Of a DNA stretch of 64,000 nucleotides, positions 1 to 8,438 are shown piece by piece. The translations under genes were made by a program, and so were the position numbers. Position 1 is the first letter of the stretch, and the number at the start of each line of letters is the position of its first letter. The stretch comes from Chryseobacterium sp. 52 (GTDB taxonomy: Bacteria; Bacteroidota; Bacteroidia; Flavobacteriales; Weeksellaceae), in contig NZ_PEEX01000001.1 in the NCBI RefSeq assembly GCF_002754245.1, positions 868,001 through 932,000 of the forward strand, given 5' to 3'. Under the pieces are notes generated by a model. The model was given only the letters and a program-made list of their open reading frames with translations. It did not search any database and was not told the origin of the DNA.

Positions 1-141
1 GAAGTTTCTCACCGTTGCGCCCTGAGGAACAGAATTTCTTTCCAGTAAAGCGACCTTAAGACCTCTTTTCAGGGCATGATAGGCGTGGAATGTTCCCAAA
101 ATTCCGCCTCCTACAACGAGTAAATCAAATTTTGTTGTCAT
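1..141 (-). CDS. FAD-dependent oxidoreductase, TIGR03364-like (partial)
   Basis: Only the first 47 codons are in the window; the gene runs off the left edge. The visible part starts MTTKFDLLVVGGG and has a Rossmann dinucleotide motif GGGILG, followed by the end of a second beta strand (VALLER), the N-terminal FAD site of DAO-type oxidoreductases. Its neighbour, a DUF5690 transporter 12 bases upstream, and the TonB receptor behind it fit the family TIGR03364, proposed to oxidise an aminophosphonate and often found beside phosphonatase-like hydrolases. The FAD fold is clear; the exact family is inferred from context because the substrate domain is missing. Confidence 0.65.
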   Translation of the reverse strand, partial: MTTKFDLLVVGGGILGTFHAYHALKRGLKVALLERNSVPQGATVRNF

Positions 142-153
142 TGTTACAATAAT

Positions 154-1452
154 TTATAAAATTTTCGACGTATCGAAATTGATGAATTGATTAGAGTTTG
201 AATTCGGTTTTGCCTTTTTTTTGAATGCTAAAAAAGCGGTGACCGAAAGAATAAAAACGGCAGCAGTAATAATATAATTCAGATGAATATAAAAATTAAG
301 CCACGAGGTCTGTGCAGAGCCAAAGTTCTTGTAAAGCAGGATCAGAACACTTCCAAGGTATCCGAAAGAGTCTACGGTATAGATCAGAAATCCTACATTT
401 CCCTTGATATCAAAAGCGGCAATCATCCGGTCAAAATAAATTCCGTTGAAAGGAATATAGCAGATGTACATTCCAAAACCTGAGATAACCATCCACATAA
501 AAGGAGGTAATGACCCGCTCTGAAATAAATAGGTTGACAATCCTACCGTGAGAATACCTCCAAAAAGGATGTAGTGATAATAGGCAAAAGCTTTCTTATT
601 ATTTTTTACTTTCACCATAAAGCTTAAGATCAGAAGAACCATTACCGCAATAGGAATTTCTGTTAGGGTGAAAATAGAACTGTCAAACGTAAAATGCATT
701 CCGTCCCAGATTTCCCGGTTGAAATTATCTCTGAAATCCCTTAAAACCGTCAGGCAGACATACAGAAAAATAATACATACAACAGGAACAAAAAACTGAC
801 GGATCAGTTCCTTTCTTTCCGTACGGTGCAAAGGCTGTCTTTTACTTTTAAGCAGAATATCCTCCTCCGTAGGTTTCGGAATCCTTTCCAAAAGAAAAGC
901 GAAAATAATTAACGGAATGATAAAAATAAGCCCGGTGCAAAAAGGCATCCAGAATTCTGAAACAGGAAAAGTATCCATGATGGATTTCCCGACCGATTTT
1001 GTAAATCCTGAAGAAACCACAAAGCTTGTACACAGGAATAAGCCTATGATTTCTGTCGTTTTCCGGCCTTCAATGTAAGAAAATACAATTCCCCAGATCA
1101 TTCCCAGCGGAATACCGTTGATGAACATGAAGATGATATTGTAAGGAGCAGGAACGGCTGCAAATCCTAATAAGGCAAGCTCGGCCACCCCAATAAACGT
1201 CAGTAAATAGACGATTCTCTTTTCCGGCTTCAGTTCAGAAATAAATTTGATACCTATGAATTTTGAAATAAAATAGCCTACAGCCTGAGCAATGATAATG
1301 AGGATCTTATAATCAACCCCGAAATATGCGATTCCTTCAAAAGAGGCTACCGTAAAAGGCTTTCTGAAGCCGTACATGCAGAAGTAGACACCGAAAGCGG
1401 CTAATGCAGCCTTCAGTGTTACTAATGTTTTTTTGTTGATACTTTGAGCCAT
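154..1452 (-). CDS. DUF5690 family MFS-type membrane transporter
   Basis: A 432-residue polytopic membrane protein with about 12 hydrophobic segments. Near the N-terminus (residues 23-33) it has YFCMYGFRKPF, which resembles the start of organophosphate:phosphate antiporters of the GlpT/UhpT type. I recognise the protein as DUF5690, a family common in Bacteroidota next to TIGR03364 oxidoreductases and phosphonatase-like hydrolases. It sits between the FAD oxidoreductase (12-base gap) and a TonB-dependent receptor (9-base gap), so the three genes probably form one transcript. The likely role is inner-membrane uptake of a phosphonate or other organophosphorus compound. That substrate is inference. 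Confidence 0.75.
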   Translation of the reverse strand: MAQSINKKTLVTLKAALAAFGVYFCMYGFRKPFTVASFEGIAYFGVDYKILIIIAQAVGYFISKFIGIKFISELKPEKRIVYLLTFIGVAELALLGFAAVPAPYNIIFMFINGIPLGMIWGIVFSYIEGRKTTEIIGLFLCTSFVVSSGFTKSVGKSIMDTFPVSEFWMPFCTGLIFIIPLIIFAFLLERIPKPTEEDILLKSKRQPLHRTERKELIRQFFVPVVCIIFLYVCLTVLRDFRDNFNREIWDGMHFTFDSSIFTLTEIPIAVMVLLILSFMVKVKNNKKAFAYYHYILFGGILTVGLSTYLFQSGSLPPFMWMVISGFGMYICYIPFNGIYFDRMIAAFDIKGNVGFLIYTVDSFGYLGSVLILLYKNFGSAQTSWLNFYIHLNYIITAAVFILSVTAFLAFKKKAKPNSNSNQFINFDTSKIL

Positions 1453-1461
1453 TTTGATGGT

Positions 1462-4287
1462 TTAGAAGTTCAGTTTTATTCCCAGATTACATCGTACCCC
1501 GTAATATTCTACCTGTTCAGGTCGGTCTTCACTCTTTCCGAAGTGATAGATCAGAGGTTTGTTCAGAATATTGTTTACATCAGCATATAACATCAGGTGT
1601 TTCGTAAACTGGTAAGATCCCCCGAAGTCTAAGCTGCTGTATTTTCCATAGTAAGAATCATTGATATCCTCTTCAGCATATTCTACCGCGTACTTTCCTT
1701 TATAGTTATAGGCCAGTCTTGCATTGAATCCTTTTTTCTCAAAGAAAAGCTGCACGTTATACAATTGTTTAGCCTGATAGGGAAGGGCCACCTTTCTTCC
1801 GCTTGGTTTTTCCATTTCAGAAGTCATGAATGTAGCATTCAGCTGTGTTCCGAAATACTGAAGGAAACCCGGTAAGAAGTCAAACCTTCTGTTGATTCCC
1901 AGTTCAAGACCGCCCAGCCATGCTGTTTTTCCGTTGTTTGGAGCGGTAAATTGTACCCCGTTCATTCCGTTATAGTTTCCGATAAAAGAATCCTGGAAAA
2001 TAGGATCTGTGATCGATTTATAGAAGACACCCCCACTTAAGATCCCTACATTGGAGAAATAATATTCTCCCATCAGGTCAAGATTCACAGAATAGGTAGG
2101 ATTAAGATTAGGGTTTCCTCCTTTAAATTCATTGTCTGCTTCACTATAAGTTCCCCCCGGTGTAATATCTCCGAAGTTCGGTCTGGAAAAAGTTCGGGTT
2201 GCGGCAAAACGTAAATTGGTTTTATCGTTTAAAGAATATTTGATATGAAGCATCGGAAGAACAGCCAGGTAATTCTTAGTATTTTCAACAGGAGTCAAAA
2301 CATTGTCTGTCACACTATATCCTTTTACTCTTGTATTGGTATTGGATAATCTGATTCCTCCTAAAATCGTGATTTTGTCATTTAATTTATAAGTTCCCAT
2401 TCCGTAGGCATCAGCATGTTTTTCAAACACATCAAAATTTCTTCCCAGTGCCTTATTATATTCCAATGCTTCAGAATCAGCGGTATTGATTTTCAGATTT
2501 CCCTGATTCTGAGCCCAGAACTGATCCATTCCTGATGTAGAAAGTACAGGTCCGAAAGTATTTCCGATGTGGGTATTCATTTCGCTTAAATACTTCGGTC
2601 CGTTCGCCTGAGTGGTGATATATGGAGAATAATCAGACAGAAGAGGTGCGGTACCGCTGCTCCAGTTGTAAAAAATATCGGAGAATCTTGCGTTACGTTC
2701 CTTATCTCTGTATTTGAACCCGTATTTTAAAGTCAGTTTATCAGAAGCATTGATTTCATGATTGAAAGCAGCTACGATCTTGTCCTTTTCCTCAACAAAG
2801 ACTTTGTAGAATTCAAGATCTGTAAATTTCATTTGAGAAGCATCCATTTTAAAGCCCGGATCACTGTAGAACCCAAATAAAGCATCAGGATTTTTATAAT
2901 CTAATTTTCCGCCATCTGCCTTCCAATATGCTCTCGGTCCGCTTCCGTGATTGGAAATATAATCTGGGTTGATACCAACTCCGGACTGTGTATATTTAAT
3001 GACATAATAAGAATTGTTCTGCTTGTCTGGGATATTTCCATATTTGAAACGGTTGTCATAATAAGACAGGTCCCAGTCGATTTTTCCTTTATTTAAAGTA
3101 TGGACTCCGCCCAAAGAAATGGAAGTAAGCTCTGTAATCAGTAAGTTGTGGATATTCTGAAGTTCAACTCTGGCCGTATTATTGGCTGAACTGAATTTAT
3201 CAAACCTGATTCTGTGTTTGTAATGCGTTTCATCATCCGAAAGCGTTCCGTACATTCCTTTTAAATACAATGTATTCTTAGGAGACAAAACATATTCAAA
3301 AGCAGCATTCACACCTGTGGTTTTTCTAACCCCGTTGTAATCCCTGAGTTCCATTCTGAAAACCCCTTCATCACCACTTCTTCTCGCTTCAAAATTGTCT
3401 GTAGACCAGTTTCTGATAAAATGGGCTACATTAAATAAGTATCCGAATTTTTTATCCTTTGTTCTTCCTCCATAAAGAAGTCCCAGATTGTAAACGCCTT
3501 TATCAGCTTTAGCATTGTAGCCGCTTCCTATAGTCGCTTTAAATTCCGTTTTCATGGGCGGTGTTTTGGTGATAAAATTCACGCCGCCGCCAATTCCGTC
3601 TGCTTCCATATCAGGAGTAAAAGACTTATTGACATGTACATAAGAGATCAGTTCGGTAGGGAAAAAGTCAAATGCAGTGGCTCTGGAGGTTGTTTCTTCC
3701 TCCGCGGTAGGCAGCCTGTTCCCGTTAATTGTTGTTGATGCCCAGAATGGCGGTAGGCCTCTTAAAGAAACAAATCTTCCTTCGCCCTGGTCTCTCTCGA
3801 TGGAGACTCCCTGTACCCGCTGAACGGTTTCTGCAGCATTCCTGTCCGGAAGTTTTCCGATTCCGTCTGAGGCGATCACATTGGTGATATTGACTGCATT
3901 TTTTTGAAGGTTTAAAGCTCTTGCTTCTGTGTTTTTCAAGGTTCCGGTCACTACAACTTCGTCAATGTTCTTTCGCTGTTGGGATAGCTTTACAGAACCT
4001 AAGTCAAGGGTTTCCCCGGATTTCACATCTACGCTGATGTCTGTAGTTTCGTAACCGATATAGCTTATCTGTACATTATACTGACCTTCTTTGATATCGT
4101 TAAGGGTAAATTTTCCATCAATATCTGTAGCCGTATTTTTTGATAATCCTTTTATTTTGACCGACGCGCCGGGAAGGGGTTGGCTGTCGTCAAAAACAGT
4201 TCCTATAATAAGCTGCTTTTGTGCTGACACAAAAATCATGAAACAGACAAAAGCAAGGGTAAGTAATTTCTCTAAATTGGTCTTCAT
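1462..4287 (-). CDS. TonB-dependent receptor with carboxypeptidase-regulatory-like N-domain
   Basis: A 941-residue outer-membrane receptor. I start it at the internal Met at 4287 because a clean signal peptide (MKTNLEKLL to VSAQ) begins there; an upstream Met at 4320 would add a non-signal extension. Residues about 20-105 form a CarboxypepD_reg-like beta-sandwich (GTVFDDSQPLPGASVKIKG), typical of Bacteroidota receptors. A plug follows, with a TonB-box-like DEVVVTGTL and GIGGGVNFITK, then a 22-strand-type barrel ending in LGIKLNF. It is the promoter-proximal gene of the unit that includes the DUF5690 transporter and the FAD oxidoreductase, so it probably brings that pathway's substrate across the outer membrane. 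Confidence 0.88.
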   Translation of the reverse strand: MKTNLEKLLTLAFVCFMIFVSAQKQLIIGTVFDDSQPLPGASVKIKGLSKNTATDIDGKFTLNDIKEGQYNVQISYIGYETTDISVDVKSGETLDLGSVKLSQQRKNIDEVVVTGTLKNTEARALNLQKNAVNITNVIASDGIGKLPDRNAAETVQRVQGVSIERDQGEGRFVSLRGLPPFWASTTINGNRLPTAEEETTSRATAFDFFPTELISYVHVNKSFTPDMEADGIGGGVNFITKTPPMKTEFKATIGSGYNAKADKGVYNLGLLYGGRTKDKKFGYLFNVAHFIRNWSTDNFEARRSGDEGVFRMELRDYNGVRKTTGVNAAFEYVLSPKNTLYLKGMYGTLSDDETHYKHRIRFDKFSSANNTARVELQNIHNLLITELTSISLGGVHTLNKGKIDWDLSYYDNRFKYGNIPDKQNNSYYVIKYTQSGVGINPDYISNHGSGPRAYWKADGGKLDYKNPDALFGFYSDPGFKMDASQMKFTDLEFYKVFVEEKDKIVAAFNHEINASDKLTLKYGFKYRDKERNARFSDIFYNWSSGTAPLLSDYSPYITTQANGPKYLSEMNTHIGNTFGPVLSTSGMDQFWAQNQGNLKINTADSEALEYNKALGRNFDVFEKHADAYGMGTYKLNDKITILGGIRLSNTNTRVKGYSVTDNVLTPVENTKNYLAVLPMLHIKYSLNDKTNLRFAATRTFSRPNFGDITPGGTYSEADNEFKGGNPNLNPTYSVNLDLMGEYYFSNVGILSGGVFYKSITDPIFQDSFIGNYNGMNGVQFTAPNNGKTAWLGGLELGINRRFDFLPGFLQYFGTQLNATFMTSEMEKPSGRKVALPYQAKQLYNVQLFFEKKGFNARLAYNYKGKYAVEYAEEDINDSYYGKYSSLDFGGSYQFTKHLMLYADVNNILNKPLIYHFGKSEDRPEQVEYYGVRCNLGIKLNF

Positions 4288-4620
4288 TTTTACATATATT
4301 AAATTTTCTATGCAAATCAAGCTAATAATTTTAATATATATAAATATTTTGTATTAAGTATTGTTTAACAAATAAGGGCAATTTGTTACTTGTATTTTAC
4401 TGTTTCTATCTTTTATAAAATACCGGAAAAAAGGATGAATATTCCGTTTGTTCCTTTGTTTTAAAGGGTTACGGGGTTGTTCTTGATTTATTATCTTAAT
4501 GAAGATTCTGAGCAGAAATGCTCCTGTCGGTTAACATAATGTTAATTTTGAACGAAAATAGAAAAACGAAAAGTTTACTATTTGTAAACTTTTAGGATGA
4601 TTTTTAAAATAAAACGAGGT
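4288..4620. other. Intergenic region with a probable operator
   Basis: This 333-base stretch between the receptor start and the end of the regulator gene holds no supportable coding region. It is AT-rich and would contain the receptor promoter on the minus strand; I could not find a good TAnnTTTG box in it. Its one clear element is the inverted repeat at 4569-4593. Confidence 0.5.
4569..4593. promoter_or_regulatory. Perfect 10-bp inverted repeat, putative operator
   Basis: AAAAGTTTAC, a 5-base spacer, then GTAAACTTTT. The arms match perfectly. The stem is AT-rich, so it is a poor intrinsic terminator for the upstream regulator gene but a good dimeric protein-binding site. A single half-site GTTTAC lies just upstream of the XRE-cupin regulator start (about 5198-5203), which suggests that this regulator binds here and near its own promoter. 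Confidence 0.45.
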
Positions 4621-5190
4621 TTAAGCAGTATAAAAATAAAGGACCAGCATGATGCAGCTTTCATCACTGATACTTACCGGAACGTGCGGGAATTTTCCGT
4701 TAAAATATAGAGAATCTCCTTCTTTTAGGATAATTTCTTCGTTATCGATGATGTATTTTACTTCGCCTTTCAGGACATATTTAAATTCCCAGGCATCGGT
4801 GATCACCTTTTCTCTTTTGGAATTAGGCTCAAGGGTTAGTAATACCGCTTCAAAACCTAAAGAATGAAGGCTTTTGCTGAAAATATGCATATACTTAAAC
4901 CCTTCGGCTTCCACTTCTTTTTCAATAACCTGCTGGTTGTCTTTGGGAAGGTAGATGAATTTGGCGCTGGATTTTTTTTCAACTCCTTCAAAGAAATAGC
5001 TGGCATCAATCTCCAGAGACTGAATCATATCCAGAAGCACAGGAAGTGAAGGAATGGTTCTCCCGTTCTCTATCCTGGAAACAAGACCGTTGCTTACATT
5101 GGCTTTGGAAGCCAGTTCATTAATGGTTAAATTATTCTTTTTTCTGATATCCTTTAATCTCTTACCGATACCTATTAAAAAATCATTCAT
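4621..5190 (-). CDS. XRE-family transcriptional regulator with C-terminal cupin
   Basis: A 189-residue protein with two domains. Residues about 8-62 are a helix-turn-helix of the XRE/lambda-repressor type (LKDIRKKNNLTINELASKA, then VSNGLVSRIENG). Residues about 105-186 form a cupin_2 barrel (EFKYVLKGEVKYIIDNEE, EGDSLYFNGKFPHVP). Members of this architecture sense small molecules and control nearby catabolic or transport genes. It is encoded upstream of, and in the same direction as, the receptor/DUF5690/FAD-oxidoreductase group, and an inverted repeat lies between them, so it is the probable local regulator. The effector is unknown. Confidence 0.88.
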   Translation of the reverse strand: MNDFLIGIGKRLKDIRKKNNLTINELASKANVSNGLVSRIENGRTIPSLPVLLDMIQSLEIDASYFFEGVEKKSSAKFIYLPKDNQQVIEKEVEAEGFKYMHIFSKSLHSLGFEAVLLTLEPNSKREKVITDAWEFKYVLKGEVKYIIDNEEIILKEGDSLYFNGKFPHVPVSISDESCIMLVLYFYTA

Positions 5191-5384
5191 ACTGTTTACA
5201 ATTTAACCTAAATTATTTTTTCGTCATTATAATGGAAGACAAAGTTAGTATTATTCTATATAGCTTTCATACAGTCAGGAATCAATTCATTGAAAATTGT
5301 TATTGAATAGGAAACGGGCAAATGCTAAATTATTTTATTCGTCCATTTACGCTTTCACCTTTTCCCCGATTCACTCTTTTTCCC

Positions 5385-5392
5385 TATTTTTG
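5385..5392 (+). promoter_or_regulatory. -7 box (TATTTTTG) for the OmpR-type regulator
   Basis: Matches the Bacteroidota -7 consensus TAnnTTTG and lies 18 bases before the chosen ATG at 5410, giving a leader of about 10 bases. It supports 5410 as the start rather than the ATT codon at 5392, which overlaps the box. No clear -33 element was seen. Confidence 0.5.
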
Positions 5393-5409
5393 TGAAATTC
5401 CTTATTTCA

Positions 5410-6114
5410 ATGAAAAAGATTATCCTCATCGAAGACGAAACCAGCGTTGTATCTTTCATCAAGAAAGGGCTTCAGGAAAGCGGGTATGAAGTTTCTGTGG
5501 CATTTGATGGGCGTACGGGTGTACAGCTGGTACAGGCCAATGATTTCGATCTTGTCGTTTTGGATATTATGCTGCCGGAAATGAACGGTCTGGATGTCTG
5601 TAAAGAGATCAGGAAAACCAATCAACACGTTCCTATTTTGTTTTTGACGGCATTGGGAACTTCTGAAAACATTGTATTGGGGCTGGAAAGTGGCGGTGAT
5701 GATTATCTCGTAAAACCTTTTAAATTTATTGAATTGGTTGCCCGTGTAAAATCGCTGCTAAGAAGAAGTAATGGGATTACACAGGAAATTGCCGAACCGG
5801 AAGTGGACAATGAATATGTGTTTCAGTTTTCGGACCTGATGGTTAATGATTATACGAAAAAGGTAACCCGGGCAGGTGATGAGATTTCACTGACGTCTAC
5901 AGAATATAAACTCTTGCTGTATTTCCTGAATAATCCTGAAAAAGTCATTTCAAGAGCTGAAATTCTGGATGCGGTGTGGGGTGTCAATTATGAGCTGGGA
6001 ACAAATGTTGTGGATGTTTATGTCAATTATTTAAGGAAAAAACTGGATAGCCAGGATGATAATAAATTGATTCATACGGTGATAGGAATGGGGTATGTAC
6101 TGAAAAAATCTTAA
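5410..6114 (+). CDS. OmpR/PhoB-family response regulator
   Basis: A 234-residue regulator. The receiver domain (residues 1-120) has the acidic pair IEDE near the N-terminus, phospho-acceptor D52 in VVLDIMLPEMNG, T in FLTALG and K in DYLVKPF. The C-terminal winged helix (about 145-233) ends in DVYVNYLRKKLD and HTVIGMGYVL, typical of OmpR-type DNA-binding domains. The start at 5410 fits the receiver fold and the promoter. The sensor kinase follows 3 bases after the stop codon, so the two are co-transcribed and form a cognate pair. Confidence 0.95.
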   Translation: MKKIILIEDETSVVSFIKKGLQESGYEVSVAFDGRTGVQLVQANDFDLVVLDIMLPEMNGLDVCKEIRKTNQHVPILFLTALGTSENIVLGLESGGDDYLVKPFKFIELVARVKSLLRRSNGITQEIAEPEVDNEYVFQFSDLMVNDYTKKVTRAGDEISLTSTEYKLLLYFLNNPEKVISRAEILDAVWGVNYELGTNVVDVYVNYLRKKLDSQDDNKLIHTVIGMGYVLKKS

Positions 6115-6117
6115 TGG

Positions 6118-7518
6118 ATGTTTAATAAAGTTGTCACAAATCAGACCAAAACGATGGTGCTTTTAATGCTGGTGTTTACTGCTATCATTTTGCTTTTCAG
6201 TGGGTTGGTTTATTTTTCTATTGTCAACTTTTCACATCAGAGGTTTTATGAACTGCTCAAGATCCGTACTACGACTATTGTACAGATTGAAAAAAGCAAG
6301 GACCATCTTGACCTTCCCGAAAACTATATCCTTAACAGTCTGAATGATGAGGAACTTCCTATGGAAAGAGACTATGTGTTTGCAGTTCCTGCGGATTCCA
6401 ATTTCAGAAAGATCTCTCAGGAGGTTCATATTCCGGATTATTTTTTCAAAAGTATTGTCAGAAAAGGGGAGGCCAATTATAATGATAAAGAATTCTATTA
6501 TATCGGGCAGACCTTTAAATATGATCATAAAGACTATATCGCAATTGCTTCTGCCAAGAATCATTATGTCATCTATTACCTTGGGTTTTTAAAGAGAACG
6601 CTGATCACCTGTATTGTGCTTTCTCTGTTTTTCAGTATGATCTTTTCTTTTTATCTGTCTAAAACCTTATTCAGACCCATTTTAAAAATTACAGGTAAAG
6701 TAAAAGAGATCAGCTCAGAAAATCTTCACCTGAGATTGGAAGCTCAGCCTGACAATAAAGAACTGAATGAGCTGGTAGACACGTTTAACGGAATGCTGAA
6801 CCGTATAGAGACCTCATTTGAAACCCAGAACCATCTGATCGGAAATGTTTCCCATGAACTGAGAACCCCGCTGACATCCATTATGGGAGAAGCGGATGTC
6901 GCACTTTCCATCAGCAGAACAGCAGATGAATATAAAGATACACTGGAAATCATCCTTGATGAAGCTGAAAAGCTGGATAAAAAGATCAAAGCTTTACTGA
7001 TGATCGCTCAGACCGGTTTCGACGGTAAGATCCAGAAAATGGATAAAGTAAGGATTGATCAGTTGCTTTGGGATGTGATCGAGACTTTAAGAAAGATTGA
7101 TTCCCGAAATAATATCTATCTGGATATCAGTATGCTTCCGGATAATCCAAAAAAATTAAAAGTACAGGGTAATGAGCAGCTCCTGCATCTTGCAGTGGCC
7201 AATATCATTAACAATGGCTGCAAATATTCTAATTTCCAGCAGGTAAAAGTCTCGCTGGGCGCTACAGATACAGATGTCTATATCATCATTAAAGATTTCG
7301 GAATCGGGATTCCTGAGGAAGAAATGAACAAGATTTATGACCCTTTTTTCCGGGCTTCCAATACCAAAAACTACGAAGGCTACGGAATAGGGCTTCCGCT
7401 GGCGAGAAACATCGTAAGAATGCACCACGGCGAACTGATTGTAAGTTCTCACGAAAACCAGGGAACTACCGTTCAGATGCGTTTTCCCAATTTCTATAGC
7501 ACAAGACCTGAGAGCTAA
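6118..7518 (+). CDS. Sensor histidine kinase
   Basis: A 466-residue membrane kinase paired with the preceding regulator. It has a first transmembrane helix at about residues 12-35, a periplasmic sensor region of about 120 residues without a domain I can name, a second helix at about 158-181 and a HAMP linker. The HisKA dimerisation domain has H246 in NVSHELRTPLTS. The HATPase domain shows N (NIINNGCKYS), G1 (IKDFGIGIPEEE) and G2 (GYGIGLPLARNIV) boxes. All catalytic motifs look intact. The signal it detects is not evident. It probably phosphorylates D52 of the upstream regulator. Confidence 0.94.
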   Translation: MFNKVVTNQTKTMVLLMLVFTAIILLFSGLVYFSIVNFSHQRFYELLKIRTTTIVQIEKSKDHLDLPENYILNSLNDEELPMERDYVFAVPADSNFRKISQEVHIPDYFFKSIVRKGEANYNDKEFYYIGQTFKYDHKDYIAIASAKNHYVIYYLGFLKRTLITCIVLSLFFSMIFSFYLSKTLFRPILKITGKVKEISSENLHLRLEAQPDNKELNELVDTFNGMLNRIETSFETQNHLIGNVSHELRTPLTSIMGEADVALSISRTADEYKDTLEIILDEAEKLDKKIKALLMIAQTGFDGKIQKMDKVRIDQLLWDVIETLRKIDSRNNIYLDISMLPDNPKKLKVQGNEQLLHLAVANIINNGCKYSNFQQVKVSLGATDTDVYIIIKDFGIGIPEEEMNKIYDPFFRASNTKNYEGYGIGLPLARNIVRMHHGELIVSSHENQGTTVQMRFPNFYSTRPES

Positions 7519-7773
7519 GGCTAAGGTTGTGGATTTGAGAGTAGATCAATGGTCTGTTGCTGGTTGTTGTTCATAGTAAATAAGTTAATGTAGTCATTGT
7601 CTTGTCTTATGTCTAATATCTTGATTCTTGATTCTTGGCTCTTGAATCTATTTTTCATCATTTACGCTCTTAATCTCAGACTTATCCTTAAAATCTCTTA
7701 TCTGAAATCTGAAGTCTTGACTTATTGTCAGGGCATTTTCTGTCTTGGGTTGGGGTGCAAATTTTCCTTTATG

Positions 7774-7855
7774 TTAACGGGCATTAACAATATTCTAATC
7801 TCATTCTAATCTCTTTAATCACATTTTAATTCCATTCCAAAGGGCTTCTAATCTT
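7774..7855 (+). promoter_or_regulatory. Helically phased direct repeats upstream of promoter
   Basis: TTAAC occurs at 7774 and 7784. It is followed by two exact adjacent copies of ATTCTAATCTC (7792-7802, 7803-7813), TTTAAT at 7814 and 7825, and TCTAAT at 7847. Most spacings are 9-11 or 22 bases, close to one or two helical turns, which is how OmpR-type regulators bind in tandem. The array ends 8 bases before the -7 box at 7863, in a position suited to activation. Confidence 0.45.
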
Positions 7856-7862
7856 GTCGCTT

Positions 7863-7870
7863 TAGTTTTG
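7863..7870 (+). promoter_or_regulatory. -7 box (TAGTTTTG) for the 7912 gene
   Basis: Matches TAnnTTTG, 42 bases before the ATG at 7912. Directly downstream, at about the expected start site, lies a small inverted repeat TATCAT-N6-ATGATA (7871-7888) that could act as an operator or 5' hairpin. Confidence 0.5.
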
Positions 7871-7911
7871 TATCATCAAAATATGATAACGCAAATCTAA
7901 ATCTAAAAGAT

Positions 7912-8406
7912 ATGACCAAAACTATTTTAATCGCAACGGATTACTCTCTTGAGTCACTGAACATATTAAAAAAAGTACTGAAAGAGAAAGAAGCTTCGGA
8001 AGACCAGAATCAGTACAATGTACTTTTGGTTTCAGGATATGAGGCCGGAGATTCTATCAGAGATCTTCTGTTTAATACAAAAAGCACTGTTTTTAATAAA
8101 ATCAGACCACAGGAATTCTGTGATGCGTATGGAATTATCAGAAATAAATACCCTCACTTAGTCAATAAAATCGTCTGCGATATTTTCACGGGAAGTTTCC
8201 AGAGAACATTCAACAACTATGTGAAGGCAGAAAATATTGAGGAGGCTTATTACTCTCCATCTATTAAGAGCAAAGGGAAAGGAAAATTTGATCTTGCTCC
8301 TTACATCAGAAAATGCAAAGAATTACACTTCAAAGAAATTAAAGTGGAAATGCCTGAAAGACTTCCCGAAAGAGGAAGGCTGGCTGAGATCTTTGTTGAG
8401 GTCTAA
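7912..8406 (+). CDS. Hypothetical protein, UspA-like N-terminus
   Basis: A 164-residue soluble protein. Its first 25 residues (KTILIATDYSLESLNILKKVL) look like the first strand and helix of universal stress proteins, but no ATP-binding GxxGxxxG motif is visible and the rest is not typical. It has no signal peptide. It lies 32 bases upstream of a YoaK-family membrane protein, probably in one operon, and behind an array of phased repeats next to an OmpR-type two-component system. I cannot assign a function. Confidence 0.75.
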   Translation: MTKTILIATDYSLESLNILKKVLKEKEASEDQNQYNVLLVSGYEAGDSIRDLLFNTKSTVFNKIRPQEFCDAYGIIRNKYPHLVNKIVCDIFTGSFQRTFNNYVKAENIEEAYYSPSIKSKGKGKFDLAPYIRKCKELHFKEIKVEMPERLPERGRLAEIFVEV

Positions 8407-8438
8407 AAATAAATAAGCACCATTTAAAAGAATAAAAA

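Larger units (their letters stand above)
7519..7911. other. Intergenic region with low-complexity words and a phased regulatory array
   Basis: A gene-free stretch of 393 bases. The first part (about 7600-7720) consists of degenerate repeats of words such as TCTTGATTC and ATCTGAAATCTGAAG. The second part (7774-7855) holds repeated TTAAC/TCTAAT/TTTAAT boxes about 10-11 bases apart, followed by a -7 box at 7863. I see no supportable coding sequence in it. Confidence 0.5.

Noticed and set aside
7597..7809. 70-codon frame in the spacer after the histidine kinase
   Set aside because: It consists of repeated low-complexity words and runs into the phased regulatory array.
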